DNA of 64,000 nt from Hippopus hippopus. Taxonomy: Eukaryota > Mollusca > Bivalvia > Cardiida > Cardiidae. The notes under the pieces are model-generated. The model worked only from the letters and a program-made list of their open reading frames with translations. It ran no database searches and was not told the origin of the DNA. Below, in pieces: positions 54,106-64,000 of the stretch. Position numbers and translations under genes: made by a program. Position 1 is the first letter of the stretch, and every line of letters begins with the position of its first letter. The stretch covers positions 30,254,426-30,318,425 of the forward strand of contig OX328106.1 in the NCBI GenBank assembly GCA_946811185.2, written 5' to 3'.

Positions 54106-55214
54106 TTGTCATTATTTGTAATCATGTGTTCTTAAATCTTTGAAACTCCAAAAAAGGAGAATGTCATGCAATGCTCTGGTCTTTCAACGTGTTTTCTACA
54201 CTACGGAAAGTTGTAACAAGTGTACGATGTTGTCTGAATCATTTGTGGCGTGGGTTCACCTTAGCTAAAATAATACGTCACGTACCTAAATTCAGTCCAT
54301 TATTGCCATATAATTGGCAAATAAAAGAGAGTCTTGCTGTCCCAAAAGCGTGAATTAATGTCCTGAAATGTAACATTCACTTCTAGTAAAGAATTGAAAA
54401 GAAATAGCACAAAAATGATGAAAATAAAGAAAGGCTCCGATTATCTGGATCGGCTCTGAATGTAAGTCGGCACCGATTGATGTGGGCTTCCTTTCAAAAA
54501 TTTAGTTTTCTGTAAAAACTTACTTAGGAAGCAGGCTTTTGGTTTTCCGTTAATACCTTTTAGTCCAAAATGTAGTACTTTTGTTGGATGGAACATGACC
54601 GAATTTATGAAAATACAAAGGACTGGTATTGTCACGATTGAAAAATCCTGTCGAACATTAGTCTATCTGACTTTTGAAAATACTTTTGTGTAGCTTTTTA
54701 TTAACAGAATGGTCTATACATATATATAGCATTTGTCATGATTTCGTCGTAAGTGCAGCCTACATGAAAAATATTTGGCATCTTCGGAAGTCTATCTGGT
54801 CTTGAAACAGTCATTAAAAAACTAGATGGAAAATGTACCGACCATAGCAGAGATATGGAACAAAAAAAAAATCTTTTACAAAGCGTGAGAAATACAATTG
54901 GGCTATTCGCATTACACGCCTAGGGTATATGTGTGAACACTCTTAACTCTTCTCAACACCTAACACGACACAAAAGTATGCCGGGTGGGTGGGGTATATA
55001 CAAGTCTTTAACAAAGAATACGAATCTATTTCACAAGCACGTAAAGACCAACAAAACCAAAAAATGTTCATAGATCCCTGATTCTGATAATAATTACTCA
55101 GATATTTCAATGTTCAATTAACCAGATGCATATTAGATCGGAAAATGTCACATGTCAGCTATCTTTAAGCCGATGATAAACAAATATCCATCCAAACAAA
55201 CAAACGATCACGTT

Positions 55215-55285
55215 TTATGCAGTCTAATATTGATCTACACTGGCTGCAGAACCAATTAAAGTTGTGACAGGCACTTTAAGGGTTC
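55215..55285 (+). mobile_element. B-type MITE relic in both palindrome arms
   Basis: TTATGCAGTCTAATATTGAT, CTACACTGGCTGCAG and CTTTAAGGGTTCA resemble family B. The mirror copy lies at about 55535-55605, so the relic predates the inverted duplication. Confidence 0.6.
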
Positions 55286-56837
55286 ATAATGAATAGCTTC
55301 GAGTTATTTATTTTTCTTATTCCGTCCTAGATATTTGTATGAATGTCCTAAACATTGTCGTTTACGCTTGTTTCAGAAATCTCACACTGATCCCTCCCCA
55401 TTTCTAATGTAGAAATCATTCACTTTACGGCGGGAGATTTCTGAAACAAGTGCAAACGACAATGTTTAGGATATTCATACAAATATCTAAGACGGAAAAA
55501 AGAAAAATAAATAACTCAAACCTATTCGTTATGAACCCTTAAAGTGCCTGTCACAACTTTAGTTGGTTCTGCAGTCAGTATAGATCAAGATTAGACTGCA
55601 CAAAACGTGATAGTTCGCTTGGATGGATGTTTGTTAAACATCGGCTTAGAAAATATTAACTAATATATGACATATTCTGATCTAATATGCGTTTGGTTAA
55701 TTGAGCATTTAATGATCTTAGTGAGTACAATCAAAATCAGGGATCTATGAACATTTTTTAGTCTTGACGTGCATGCGAATTTGATTTTTTTTTTCTGTTA
55801 AAGTTTGTATATACCCCACCCACCCGGCATACTTTTGTGTCGTGTTAGGTGTTGAGAAGAGTTAAGAGTGTTCACACATATACCCTAGGCGTGTAATGCG
55901 AATAGCTCAATTGTATTTTTCACGCTATGTAAAACTTTTTCTTTTCTGTTCAATATCTCTGCTATGGTCGGTACATTTTCCGTCTGGCTTTTTAATGGCC
56001 GTTTCAAGACCAGATAGTCTTCCGAAGATGCCAAATATTTTTCTTTTTTGTTTTGCTTACATGTAGGCTGCACTTACGACGAAAGCATGACAAATGCTAT
56101 ATACATGTATAGACCATTCTATTAATAAAAAGCTACACAAAAGTATTTTCAAAAGTCAGATAGACTAATATTCGACAGGATTTTTCAATCGTGACAATAC
56201 CAGTCCTTTGTATTTTCATAAATTCGGTCAGTTTCCATCCAACAAAAGTACTACATTTTGGACTAAACGGTATTAACGGAAATCCAAAAGACTGCTTCCT
56301 AAGTAAGTTTTTACAGAAAACTAAATTTTTGAAAGGAAGCCCTCATCAATCGGTGCCGACTTACACATTCAGAGCCGATCCACACAATCGGAGCCCTTCT
56401 TCATTTTCATCATTTCTGTGCTATTTCTTTTCAATTCTTTACCAGAAGTGAACGTTACATTTCAGGACATTAATTCTCGCTTTTGGGACAGCAAGACTCT
56501 CTTTTAATTGCCAATTATATGGCAATAATGGACTGAATTTAGGTCCGTGACGTATTATTTTAGCTAAGGTGAACCCACGCCACAAATGATTCAGACAACA
56601 TCGTATACTTGTTACAACTTTCCGTAGTGTAGAAAACACGTTGAAAGACCAGAGCATTGCATGACATTCTCTTTTTTTGAAGTTTCAAAGACATAAGAAC
56701 ACATGATTACAAAGAATGACCAGCTTACCTGTTTTTTGGTTGTTTTTCAGCCGACATCTTCAGAAACGGAAGACTAACACAACATTTTCTCGTCAGAGCC
56801 ATTGGCTCTGAATATGAAGTTTCCTACCCGTACTAGT

Positions 56838-57084
56838 GGCTTGGAAGTACCTGGAAGGAATACTGCCAATACTGCCTCGGTAAGTTTACGGGCTGCGTTG
56901 ATGTTACGGTTTAAAGTGCTGCTTATGCCTAGACTGTGTCAAAAATTGAAATCTTGACCGTTATAAATCATACAACTAGAAGTCATAAACATTAAGCCCA
57001 TCTCATAGATCACTCATGTAATTATCTATTTTAGCAGAAAACATAAACCCCCATGTATTTTTCGGATTGAATGTTAGAAAATGG
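56838..57084. other. non-coding sequence
   Basis: The phrase GGCTTGGAAGTACCTGG just after the palindrome resembles the unit phrase of the 57.4-kb tandem repeat (GGCTTGGAAATGTCC), so a stray unit may lie here. Confidence 0.35.
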
Positions 57085-57240
57085 TCTCTATAACATTGTG
57101 GAGGCATGGAGAAAATGCCCTGAACCACGATGTTTTCTACCTTTATCAGATACAAATCCTTTTGTTTGCGCCACATTTGCTTTCTCGCCTGCTGGTGCAC
57201 TCAAATTTTACCAGTCTCAAATAATGTAATGTGTAAAAGA
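57085..57240 (+). mobile_element. P-MITE fragment
   Basis: ATAACATTGTGGAGGCATGG, GATGTTTTCTACCTTTATC, GTTTGCGCCACATTTGC; hairpin eroded. Confidence 0.65.
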
Positions 57241-57404
57241 ATTAAGGAATCTTAAGAAACACGTAGGATAGAAATCGAAAAGTAGCACTGTAACAGGCCC
57301 CTCTTCTCATCTGTAGCTGTTCTTTCTGTCCGTACAAGAAGGCTTTTCCGCGCTCACTTGTTTAGTGTATGGAATATATATATTACATTTTATTTATTTA
57401 CTTG

Positions 57405-57965
57405 AAATGTTCCATGTTCGATCTCCAAACTGCAAAGCCCAATGAGGTAATTGAAGTGTGCCTAGGAATGGCACAATTTGTCTAGCCACGGTACTGGCAG
57501 GGCTTTTTTTAAATCGTGGAATGTTCACAGTTCAACCACCATAGCTGACGGTGCTAATGATACTGTGCTAGGAATGGGATTTCCTTACCGCGGTACTGGC
57601 TTGGAAATGTCCTCTGTTTTCTTTTGGAATGCTCATTGTTCGATGATGGAAGTATGCCTATGAATGGCACAAGTTCTCTTGTAGTCACTTTACTGACAAG
57701 GAACTGTCCTTGTTAAATCTTTGAATGTTCCATGTGCGATCCTCATAGCTATTGGTGCTGCTGATTGTTTGCTTAGGAATGGCATAGCTTTTCTTGTCAC
57801 AGCGCTGGCTAGGGATTTTCTTTTTTTTCAATTTTGAATGTATCATTTTCGATTCATAGCTGATAGTGTTAAAAACGTGTTGTTTTTTATAATCATGGAA
57901 TGTTCCATGTTCGATCCACATAGTTGATTAAACAGATGGTGTGCGAAGGAACTGCACAATTTCCC
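57405..57965 (+). repeat. tandem repeat, ~105-bp units
   Basis: About five diverged units, each with GGAATGTTCCATGTTCGATC, a CATAGCTGATGGTGCT-type phrase, TAGGAATGGCACAA and CTAGCCACGGTACTGGC. Frames inside shift between units, so it is not coding. Confidence 0.85.
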
Positions 57966-58141
57966 TAGCCACAGAACAAGTTGATGCACAAGAAGCTTAG
58001 AAAACTGTTTTTTTTACCGTTATCTGTATGACAAGAATAGAATCGAAACCTCGCATATTCTCAGTGCAAACTCAAACGGTCTTTGTGAAAAGAAGATGGC
58101 ATGGGTCCGCAGTATTACAGACTGTTACAGACAACACGGCA

Positions 58142-58380
58142 GTAACCCTTTTCCACACAATTCCGTGTTTTTTTCTTTTACAAACCTGAGGAAGAATGCC
58201 TTTGAAAGCATTTTGGAAGAAGGAGAGAATGCACGTAATCAGCATTCTTTTCCTTTTTCCATAATGTTTTCTACTCTTATTGAAGATAATTTCTACTGTT
58301 TATGCCACACCTAATTTGTTATCTGCAAATGCCTACAATATGGACGAGTCTAAAATTTTCTCATCTGGCAAATGGTTAAC
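58142..58380 (+). mobile_element. P-MITE, diverged full-length
   Basis: TAACCCTTTTCCACACAATT to CATCTGGCAAATGGTTAA; hairpin partly decayed. Confidence 0.85.
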
Positions 58381-59214
58381 AGATAGTTCAAAATTATTTT
58401 AAAATAAGTTGTAAATATTCGTCCATGAAGGAACTTGCAATAAAAAAGGTGATAAAATGTATTCTTTTATAAACGGGCCGTCTCATTAACTGCATTAAAA
58501 TACGGGTACTGATTAAACTTAGCGATAAACTAGTTAGAGCATTTATACACTTTGACAGGCATACAGAGGCGTATAAATTTAATTTTTAAAACGCTTTTAT
58601 CATCTATAGCCTCAATTTCACGAGTTAGAAATAATAAAGTGAAAAAATTAGAAATTAAAAAAAAAAAGTTTTGGTTGCCGCAGATGTTTTTTTGTAAGGT
58701 GAGGGAATAGTGTTTTGTCAGAAAAGAATCTATTTGAAAATAAGAAGGCAAATTAGCATCACACTAGTTTAGCTTACATTATCTCACCTCGCGATCAGCG
58801 CATTAATTTTCTTAATAAATAACATTTTGGGGAGATAAGTTGATAATTAGGTGGTCGGTTTTACATATCCGTTTAACTACGGATGACCCTTCAAGCGAGC
58901 TCGTTAATTCGTTTTTATAACTTTTGCTGAAATTGTATCGAAATTCAAAGGTGTTTTAGATGCTGCGATGTGAAACCGAACTCTTGCAATATAAATGTTA
59001 TCTTCACCCATATGTATGTAAAATATTTCACTTGCACACCATTGAAACATAAAATTGGGTATTATAACAGACATGGGTATGGAAAGCCATATATCTCAGG
59101 CACACTCTTTCATAGGGAAATGTTGTGTAATACATTCCGTATTTGCCAACCCTTTAAAAGGGCTAGTACCTGGCGTCTGTATGTTCAAATTGCTACACGG
59201 AAATTGCTCTGAGT
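58381..59214. other. non-coding sequence
   Basis: No repeat or gene recognised. A minisatellite starts at its right edge. Confidence 0.3.
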
Positions 59215-60365
59215 ACTGCACTGAAAACGTTAGAAAATTAAGCCCATGTTTCCGTCCAACCCACAGAAAACGTTAGAAAATAAAAGCCAACGGTTTCGCC
59301 TATGACACTGAAATTGTAAAAATATTGATAAACACAATTAAATCCCGTATTTTCGCCTTTAGCACTGAGAACACTGGAAAACGAAAGCGCATACTTTGGC
59401 CTATGGCATTGACAACGTTAGAAAATTAAGACGCATGCTTTTACTGAATGCACTTACCACGATAGAAAAAAGGTTATAGAATTAAAGCCCATATTTCGCC
59501 CAACGCACGGAAAACTTTGGCACATAACTTTAAGCCCATGTTTTAGCCAATCACGTGTTTTTGCCTGTGACATTGTATTCGTTAGAAAGCAAAAGCCCGT
59601 GTTTTCGCCTAACGCACCAAAAACGTTTGAAGATTCAAACACAAATATCTATTTTAGCCTAGCGCAGTGAAACAGTTAGGAAATTAAAACCAAATGACAA
59701 GCCAATGGTTTCGCCTGTACCACTGAAAAGGTTAGAAAATAAAAGCTCATGTTTTCAACTTTGGCACTAAATACGTTGGAAAATCAAAGAAACCGTTTTA
59801 AAACACTTATTGCAGTAAAAACACTAGAAATATATCTCAAAACACATGTATTCGCCATCAGGTGGAAATTAAAACAATTTAGTTTTTAAGCCCATGTTGT
59901 CGCTTGACGCACTGAAAAAAATAGAAAATATAAGCCGGTGTTGAAGCCTGTGGCACCGAAAAACGATAAAGAATTAACCCATTACCACACAGTCCCTACT
60001 TTTGACGACCCTGAGAAAGAAGCCTTTAGAAAACATTGTGGGAAAAGGAGAAAATGCTGGTAACCAGCATTTTCTCCTTTTCCCACAATGTTTTCTCTCC
60101 TCTTCAATACAAATTTCAAATTTTCAGTCACTTTTATTTTGTCGTCTGCAAATGCTTTCAATTTGGACCAGTCTAAAATTTTGTCGTTTGGTAATGAGTT
60201 AAAGCCCATTTTTTTCATATGGCACTGAAAACATGATTATATTAAAGGCCATGATTTCGCTTCTGGCACTAAAAACAACAGAATTTAAAAGTTTTATAAA
60301 ATACGGGAAAAGCAGTGTCAAAGTTTTCGCCTATGACACTGAAAGCCTTTGAAAAAAAAGTCTAT
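59215..60365 (-). repeat. 44-bp minisatellite array, first half
   Basis: Units on the + strand read as AAAACGTTAGAAAATAAAAG then CCCATGTTTTCGCCTATGGC then ACTG, with substitutions and length changes. About 20 units, interrupted by a P-MITE at 59974-60202. Confidence 0.92.
59974..60202 (+). mobile_element. P-MITE inside the minisatellite
   Basis: Full-length 229 bp with near-perfect hairpin around 60035-60092. TTAA ends abut array sequence (AAAGAATTAA and TTAAAGCCCA). Confidence 0.94.
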
Positions 60366-60394
60366 GAAATTATTAGATTTCATTTTGTAATGAT

Positions 60395-62205
60395 TTCAGT
60401 GCCTGCAAAATTACGGGTTTTTATTTTCTAATATTTTCAGTGCCACAGGCGAAAACATGGACCGTTATTTTGTCTCACGTTTCCGTGCGCTGGGTGAAAA
60501 AAAAAACATGGAGTTTAGTTTTCTAACGTTTTCAGTGCGTCAAGCGGATGGAGAGACTTTACTTTATAGCGTTTTTAATGCCACAGGTGAAATCATGGGC
60601 TTTATTGGCTTTTTCCTAGTCATAGGCAAAAACATGAGCTTTGAATTTCAGTCATTTTCATTGCCATAAGCGAATACATGGGCATTTATTCTCTTTCGTT
60701 TTCAATGTAAAAGACGAACACATGGGCTTTTATTTTCCAACATTTCAGTGCCATAGGCAAAAACAATAGCTCATATTTTCTGACGTTTACGTTTCCATAG
60801 GCGAAAACATGGGCTTTAATATTCTAACATTTTCAGTGCTATGGGCGAAGACAATGGCCTATATTTTCTAACGTTTTCATTGCCACATGCAAGAACAAGA
60901 GCTTTTATTTTCTAACGTGTCCAGGGCCACATTAAAAAACATGAGCTTTCCGCCATTAACGTTCTCCGCGCCACAAGCGAAAACATGGGCTTTTATTCTC
61001 TAATGTAGTAAGTGGCTTAGGGAAAGTTATAGAATTAAATTTTCTTTGTGTTTAGTGCCCTAGGCGAAAAATGGATATTTTTCCAACGTTTCAGAGTAAA
61101 AGACAAAAACAAGTGCCTAATTTTCTAACTTTTTTTGGTGCGTTGTGCAAACCATGGGCTTTTATTTTCCATCGTTTTCAGTGCCATCGGCGAAAGAAAT
61201 GGCCTTTGATTGTGTAACCTTTTCAGGGCCTCGGGCGGAAACATGTTTTTTTTCTTGCGATTTCGGAGTGTTAGGCGACAACATGGATTTTTATTTTCAA
61301 ACAATTTCAGTTTACTTTCTATTTTTTTCACTGCCACAGGCGGAAAACATGAACTTTTACCTTTTAATGTTTTCAGTGTGTTAAACGAGTACACGGTTCC
61401 CTATTTTTCTAACATTTCCAATGCGATGGACGAAAAGCTGGGGTTTTCCCCGACGTTTTCAGTATATTAACTCTTTACCAAACGACAAAAATTCAGACTT
61501 GAATTGCAGACGACAACTTAAGTGTGACTAAAAATTTGAAATTTGTTTCAGGGAAAGGTAGAGAAAACATTGTGGGAAAAGCATTTTCTCCTTTTCCCAC
61601 AATGTTTTCAAAAGACTTGTATGTTAGTATCGTTAAAAGTCGGGATTGTGTTGTAAAGGGTTAAGCGAAAACATGGACTTTTATTCGTTAACGTTTTCAG
61701 AGTATTAAACTAAAACATAGGCTTTTTTATAGGTGAAGACATGGGCTACAACTTTCTAACGTTTTCAGTGTTATGGGCGAAAACATTGGCTTTTTTTCTA
61801 ATGTTGTCAGTGACACAGGCGATAACATGAGCTTTATTTTCAAAAGTTTTCAGTGCCAGAAGCGAAAACATAGGCCGCTATTCTTTCTAATGTTGTCAGT
61901 GGCACAGGCGATAACATGAGTTTTTTTTTTTATCAAAAGTTTTCAGTACCAGAGGCGAAAACATGAGCTTTTATTTTCAAACGTTTTAGTGACATGGGCA
62001 AATACAGAAGTTTTTGTTTTCAAAAAATTTTAGTGACATAGGCGAAAACGTGAGCTTTTATTTTCTAACGTGTTTAATGCATAAGACAAAATCATGAGCT
62101 TTTATTTTTACGCATTCAATGCATAAAGCGAAAACGTGTGCTTTTATTTTCTAACATGTTCAATGCTTTCTAGTTGAACGCATTGCCTTTTCAATGTTTC
62201 CAATG
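60395..62205 (+). repeat. 44-bp minisatellite array, second half, inverted
   Basis: Units read CATAGGCGAAAACATGGGCT then TTTATTTTCTAACGTTTTCA then GTGC, the reverse complement of the first half; spacing measured at 60801, 60845 and 60888 is 43-44 bp. About 35 units, interrupted by a P-MITE. Confidence 0.93.
61467..61664 (-). mobile_element. P-MITE inside the minisatellite, short hairpin
   Basis: TTAACTCTTTACCAAACGAC to GTTGTAAAGGGTTAA. The inner loop AGGAGAAAATGCTGG is deleted (GTGGGAAAAGCATTTTCTCC). Confidence 0.92.
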
Positions 62206-62670
62206 CAACAGGCTTTGATTTTTACGGCTATAACGAGCAATCAGACGAACTCTTGTACTGTTAGTTGATACATTTATAATTCGCAATATTCACAGGAGCC
62301 GACATACTAAACAAATGTTAATGTTGTATCAACTTGTGCTTCAAACGTTTTTCGAAGTTTTGTTTTCATATCAATTTTTCGTATCCACGGATAGATCAAT
62401 CTACTTCTAGAACCACCTCATGTTGGAATGATCGAAGTTTTACGCTACAGCTTGTACTAATAAATCAAGAGAATCTCTCTTGATATAGGCGATCTCTCCC
62501 ATTTGAATATTTATTAACTTCAATTATTATCTTTTGACGGTACCCTTTTTTACAATTTTTATCGTTTTCACGCTACACCGCCTTACTGTACAAACGGTTA
62601 ACTCCGTATTTCTCTTTGCTTTAATCCATCAACAAACGATACCAATCTTTCTCGACCGAAAACGAGGGTA
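62206..62670. other. non-coding sequence
   Basis: Nothing recognised. Confidence 0.3.
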
Positions 62671-62674
62671 GTCT

Positions 62675-62850
62675 TTTGTATACTATGTTAGAAGAAAAAG
62701 AAAATGCGGATAACCAAATTCCTTTTTTCAACAATGTTTTCTGCTCTTTAAAAGGAAAAATTCCAATACATAAGCATTGGCCTCATTGTATTTGTTACCT
62801 GAAATGCATTTTGCAGGGAAAATATGAAGATTATGTCGTTTGATAAACAA
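62675..62850 (+). mobile_element. P-MITE, decayed
   Basis: AGAAAATGCGGATAACC, CAACAATGTTTTCTGCTC, CATAAGCATTGGCCTCATTG and GATTATGTCGTTTGATAAAC follow family order. Confidence 0.6.
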
Positions 62851-63018
62851 ATAATTTGGAACCGTACAAATATTACTTTTGAGATAGACAACCTTTGGCA
62901 AATAGCAACTGCGATTTTCAAGAAAATAGCTTCCCTTTTCCAGTTGGCTTGATATTATTCAACAGCTGAAAAAAAAAACCTGATTTTTTTTTCTCCTTTT
63001 TGTCAGTTGTTTTGGAAT

Positions 63019-63019
63019 T

Positions 63020-63053
<34 letters not shown>
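63019..63053 (+). repeat. (GTCT)n microsatellite
   Basis: Eight or so consecutive GTCT units. Confidence 0.97.
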
Positions 63054-63054
<1 letters not shown>

Positions 63055-63087
63055 TCATTTCATTCTCTTTTTTACTGTCTTTGTTCG

Positions 63088-63190
63088 TCATTGCGACAGA
63101 TCTCCTCCCCTCTCATCGCTCACCGGTGCTTCGACGATGGCTATGTTGGAAACCTGCCAGTGGCTTGGGAAGAATATTGTGCGAACTTTT
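63088..63190 (+). mobile_element. SINE-1a fragment
   Basis: GTCATTGCGACAGATCTCC, GGTGCTTCGACGATGGC, GCCAGTGGCTTGGGAAGAAT, ATTGTGCGAAC. Confidence 0.75.
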
Positions 63191-63509
63191 ATTTCAAATT
63201 CATGTTTTAAATTTAGCAATTTATGTTTTAGAAATTATTAGATGAAACTGAGGAAGACAATTCCATAAAAAAGTTGACTTATGTTGCTCACCAAAAGTGA
63301 TTTGCATTGCCGTAAACATGCAAAGTTTCCTTTAGAATTATAAATATTATAGCAGTTGACTTTGAAAAAATAAATATTCGTGAAACCATTATGACAAAAG
63401 TAGGAATTGCGGGTAACGACCATTATTCTTTTGCCACAGTTTTTTTTTTTCACCCAAAAGAGGTCCTTCTTCAAGATTAAAAAAAGGGTCATCTGTAGGG
63501 GGTACTGAG
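63191..63509. other. non-coding sequence
   Basis: No feature recognised. Confidence 0.3.
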
Positions 63510-63725
63510 TTAACCCTTTTAGTGCCATGGGCCATATGGCGAAACACTGGCTTTTGCGGACAGCAAAGACCAAGATCAGACTACACAGAAAGTGTTGTCT
63601 GATCTTGGGCCTATACCGTCCGCTTGTTAAGTTAAGCCTATAAGGTAACTCTTTCTGTGTGTAAGTACATCTTTTACAGCCGTCGAAAAAGGTGGATTTT
63701 TTATATTATATGCTGACAGACTTAA
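63510..63725 (+). mobile_element. TTAA hairpin MITE, family C, full
   Basis: 216 bp from TTAACCCTTTTAGTGCC to GCTGACAGACTTAA. The hairpin ACCAAGATCAGACTACAC / GTGTTGTCTGATCTTGG lies at 63569-63609; GCCGTCGAAAAAGG follows. Confidence 0.9.
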
Positions 63726-64000
63726 CTGCGTACACAGCCCTGCCACGATACTGTATTCATCGGCGAATTGATCTAAATACGGACCATGAGGAAACTGGCT
63801 AAAACGAGTGGGGTTAGCTTTACAAATTGTCGATTTTCATATTAATTCATAAATACTTAAAGGAATTTCACGGCAGGTGAGAACTATTAACAGCGGCCTC
63901 GCAACATATTAAACTCTCATTATCATAGATGGGAAATAAATCATCGGGACAAAATGGGGACCCAGTTTGATTCACTCACCAGCTTCCCACAAAAGTCAAT
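63726..64000. other. non-coding sequence to window end
   Basis: Nothing recognised. Confidence 0.3.

Larger units (their letters stand above)
53990..56837. repeat. 2.8-kb near-perfect palindrome
   Basis: Left arm 53996-55382 and right arm 55435-56831 are reverse complements along their whole length with scattered substitutions and small indels; the spacer is 52 bp. Paired examples: GGGTAGGAAACTTCATATTC / GAATATGAAGTTTCCTACCC at the tips, and TTTCAGAAATCT / AGATTTCTGAAA at the centre. ACTAGT stands at both outer borders (53990 and 56832) and may be a 6-bp target duplication. It could be a foldback-type transposon or an inverted genomic duplication. Confidence 0.92.

Noticed and set aside
54171..56657. 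Mirrored short frames as real genes
   Set aside because: Identity is explained by the inverted duplication; there is no known protein resemblance, so they are kept only as a low-interest finding.
59215..62205. Regularly spaced short repeats resembling a CRISPR array
   Set aside because: The whole ~44-bp unit is repeated with no unique spacers, orientation flips, no cas genes are present, and the DNA is animal.
63238..63573. 111-codon minus-strand frame
   Set aside because: Runs through a T-rich tract and the start of a family C MITE; no motif.

Overview
This is an AT-rich animal nuclear genomic window with intron-containing coding sequence and dense short interspersed repeats. The SINEs with tRNA-like heads and (ATCA)n tails, the TTAA-flanked hairpin MITEs and the ~160-bp GTCAAGGTCA tandem repeats are what I associate with molluscs, most likely a bivalve. 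The genus cannot be fixed from the sequence alone. Nothing prokaryotic is present.

The only convincing gene is the 3' part of an SLC24-family K+-dependent Na+/Ca2+ exchanger on the + strand. Seven coding exons lie between 3301 and 16165, and all join in frame (1140 nt, 379 residues plus stop). They run from the second half of the alpha-1 repeat, through a membrane hairpin and an acidic cytosolic loop, to the alpha-2 repeat and the C-terminus. The start and the first half of alpha-1 lie upstream of the window. The C-terminal part looks closest to the NCKX5-like group, but I could not test this.

The introns (1-16 kb) and the region just downstream (16-31 kb) are packed with repeats. The dominant one, called the P-MITE here, is a ~229-bp TTAA-flanked element whose centre is a near-perfect 50-60-bp hairpin. 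More than 35 full, broken or nested copies are present. Nested insertions with visible target-site duplications give a relative order: P-MITEs sit inside older repeats, and SINEs or a hAT-like element sit inside P-MITEs. Three of the six splice acceptors in the window lie 19-26 bp downstream of a repeat end.

From 19 to 32 kb there are a rearranged Tc1/mariner-type element carrying inverted transposase remnants, a pogo-like non-autonomous element, and several molluscan tandem-repeat elements. From 32 to 53 kb the sequence is mostly non-coding, with scattered MITEs, a 1-kb set of interleaved inverted repeats at 42.24-43.30 kb and one unexplained coding-like fragment at 41.5 kb.

From 54 to 62.2 kb there are three larger structures: a 2.8-kb near-perfect palindrome with arms of about 1.4 kb, a ~105-bp tandem repeat, and a 3-kb minisatellite of ~44-bp units whose orientation flips in the middle. 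No second protein-coding gene could be supported downstream of 16.2 kb.
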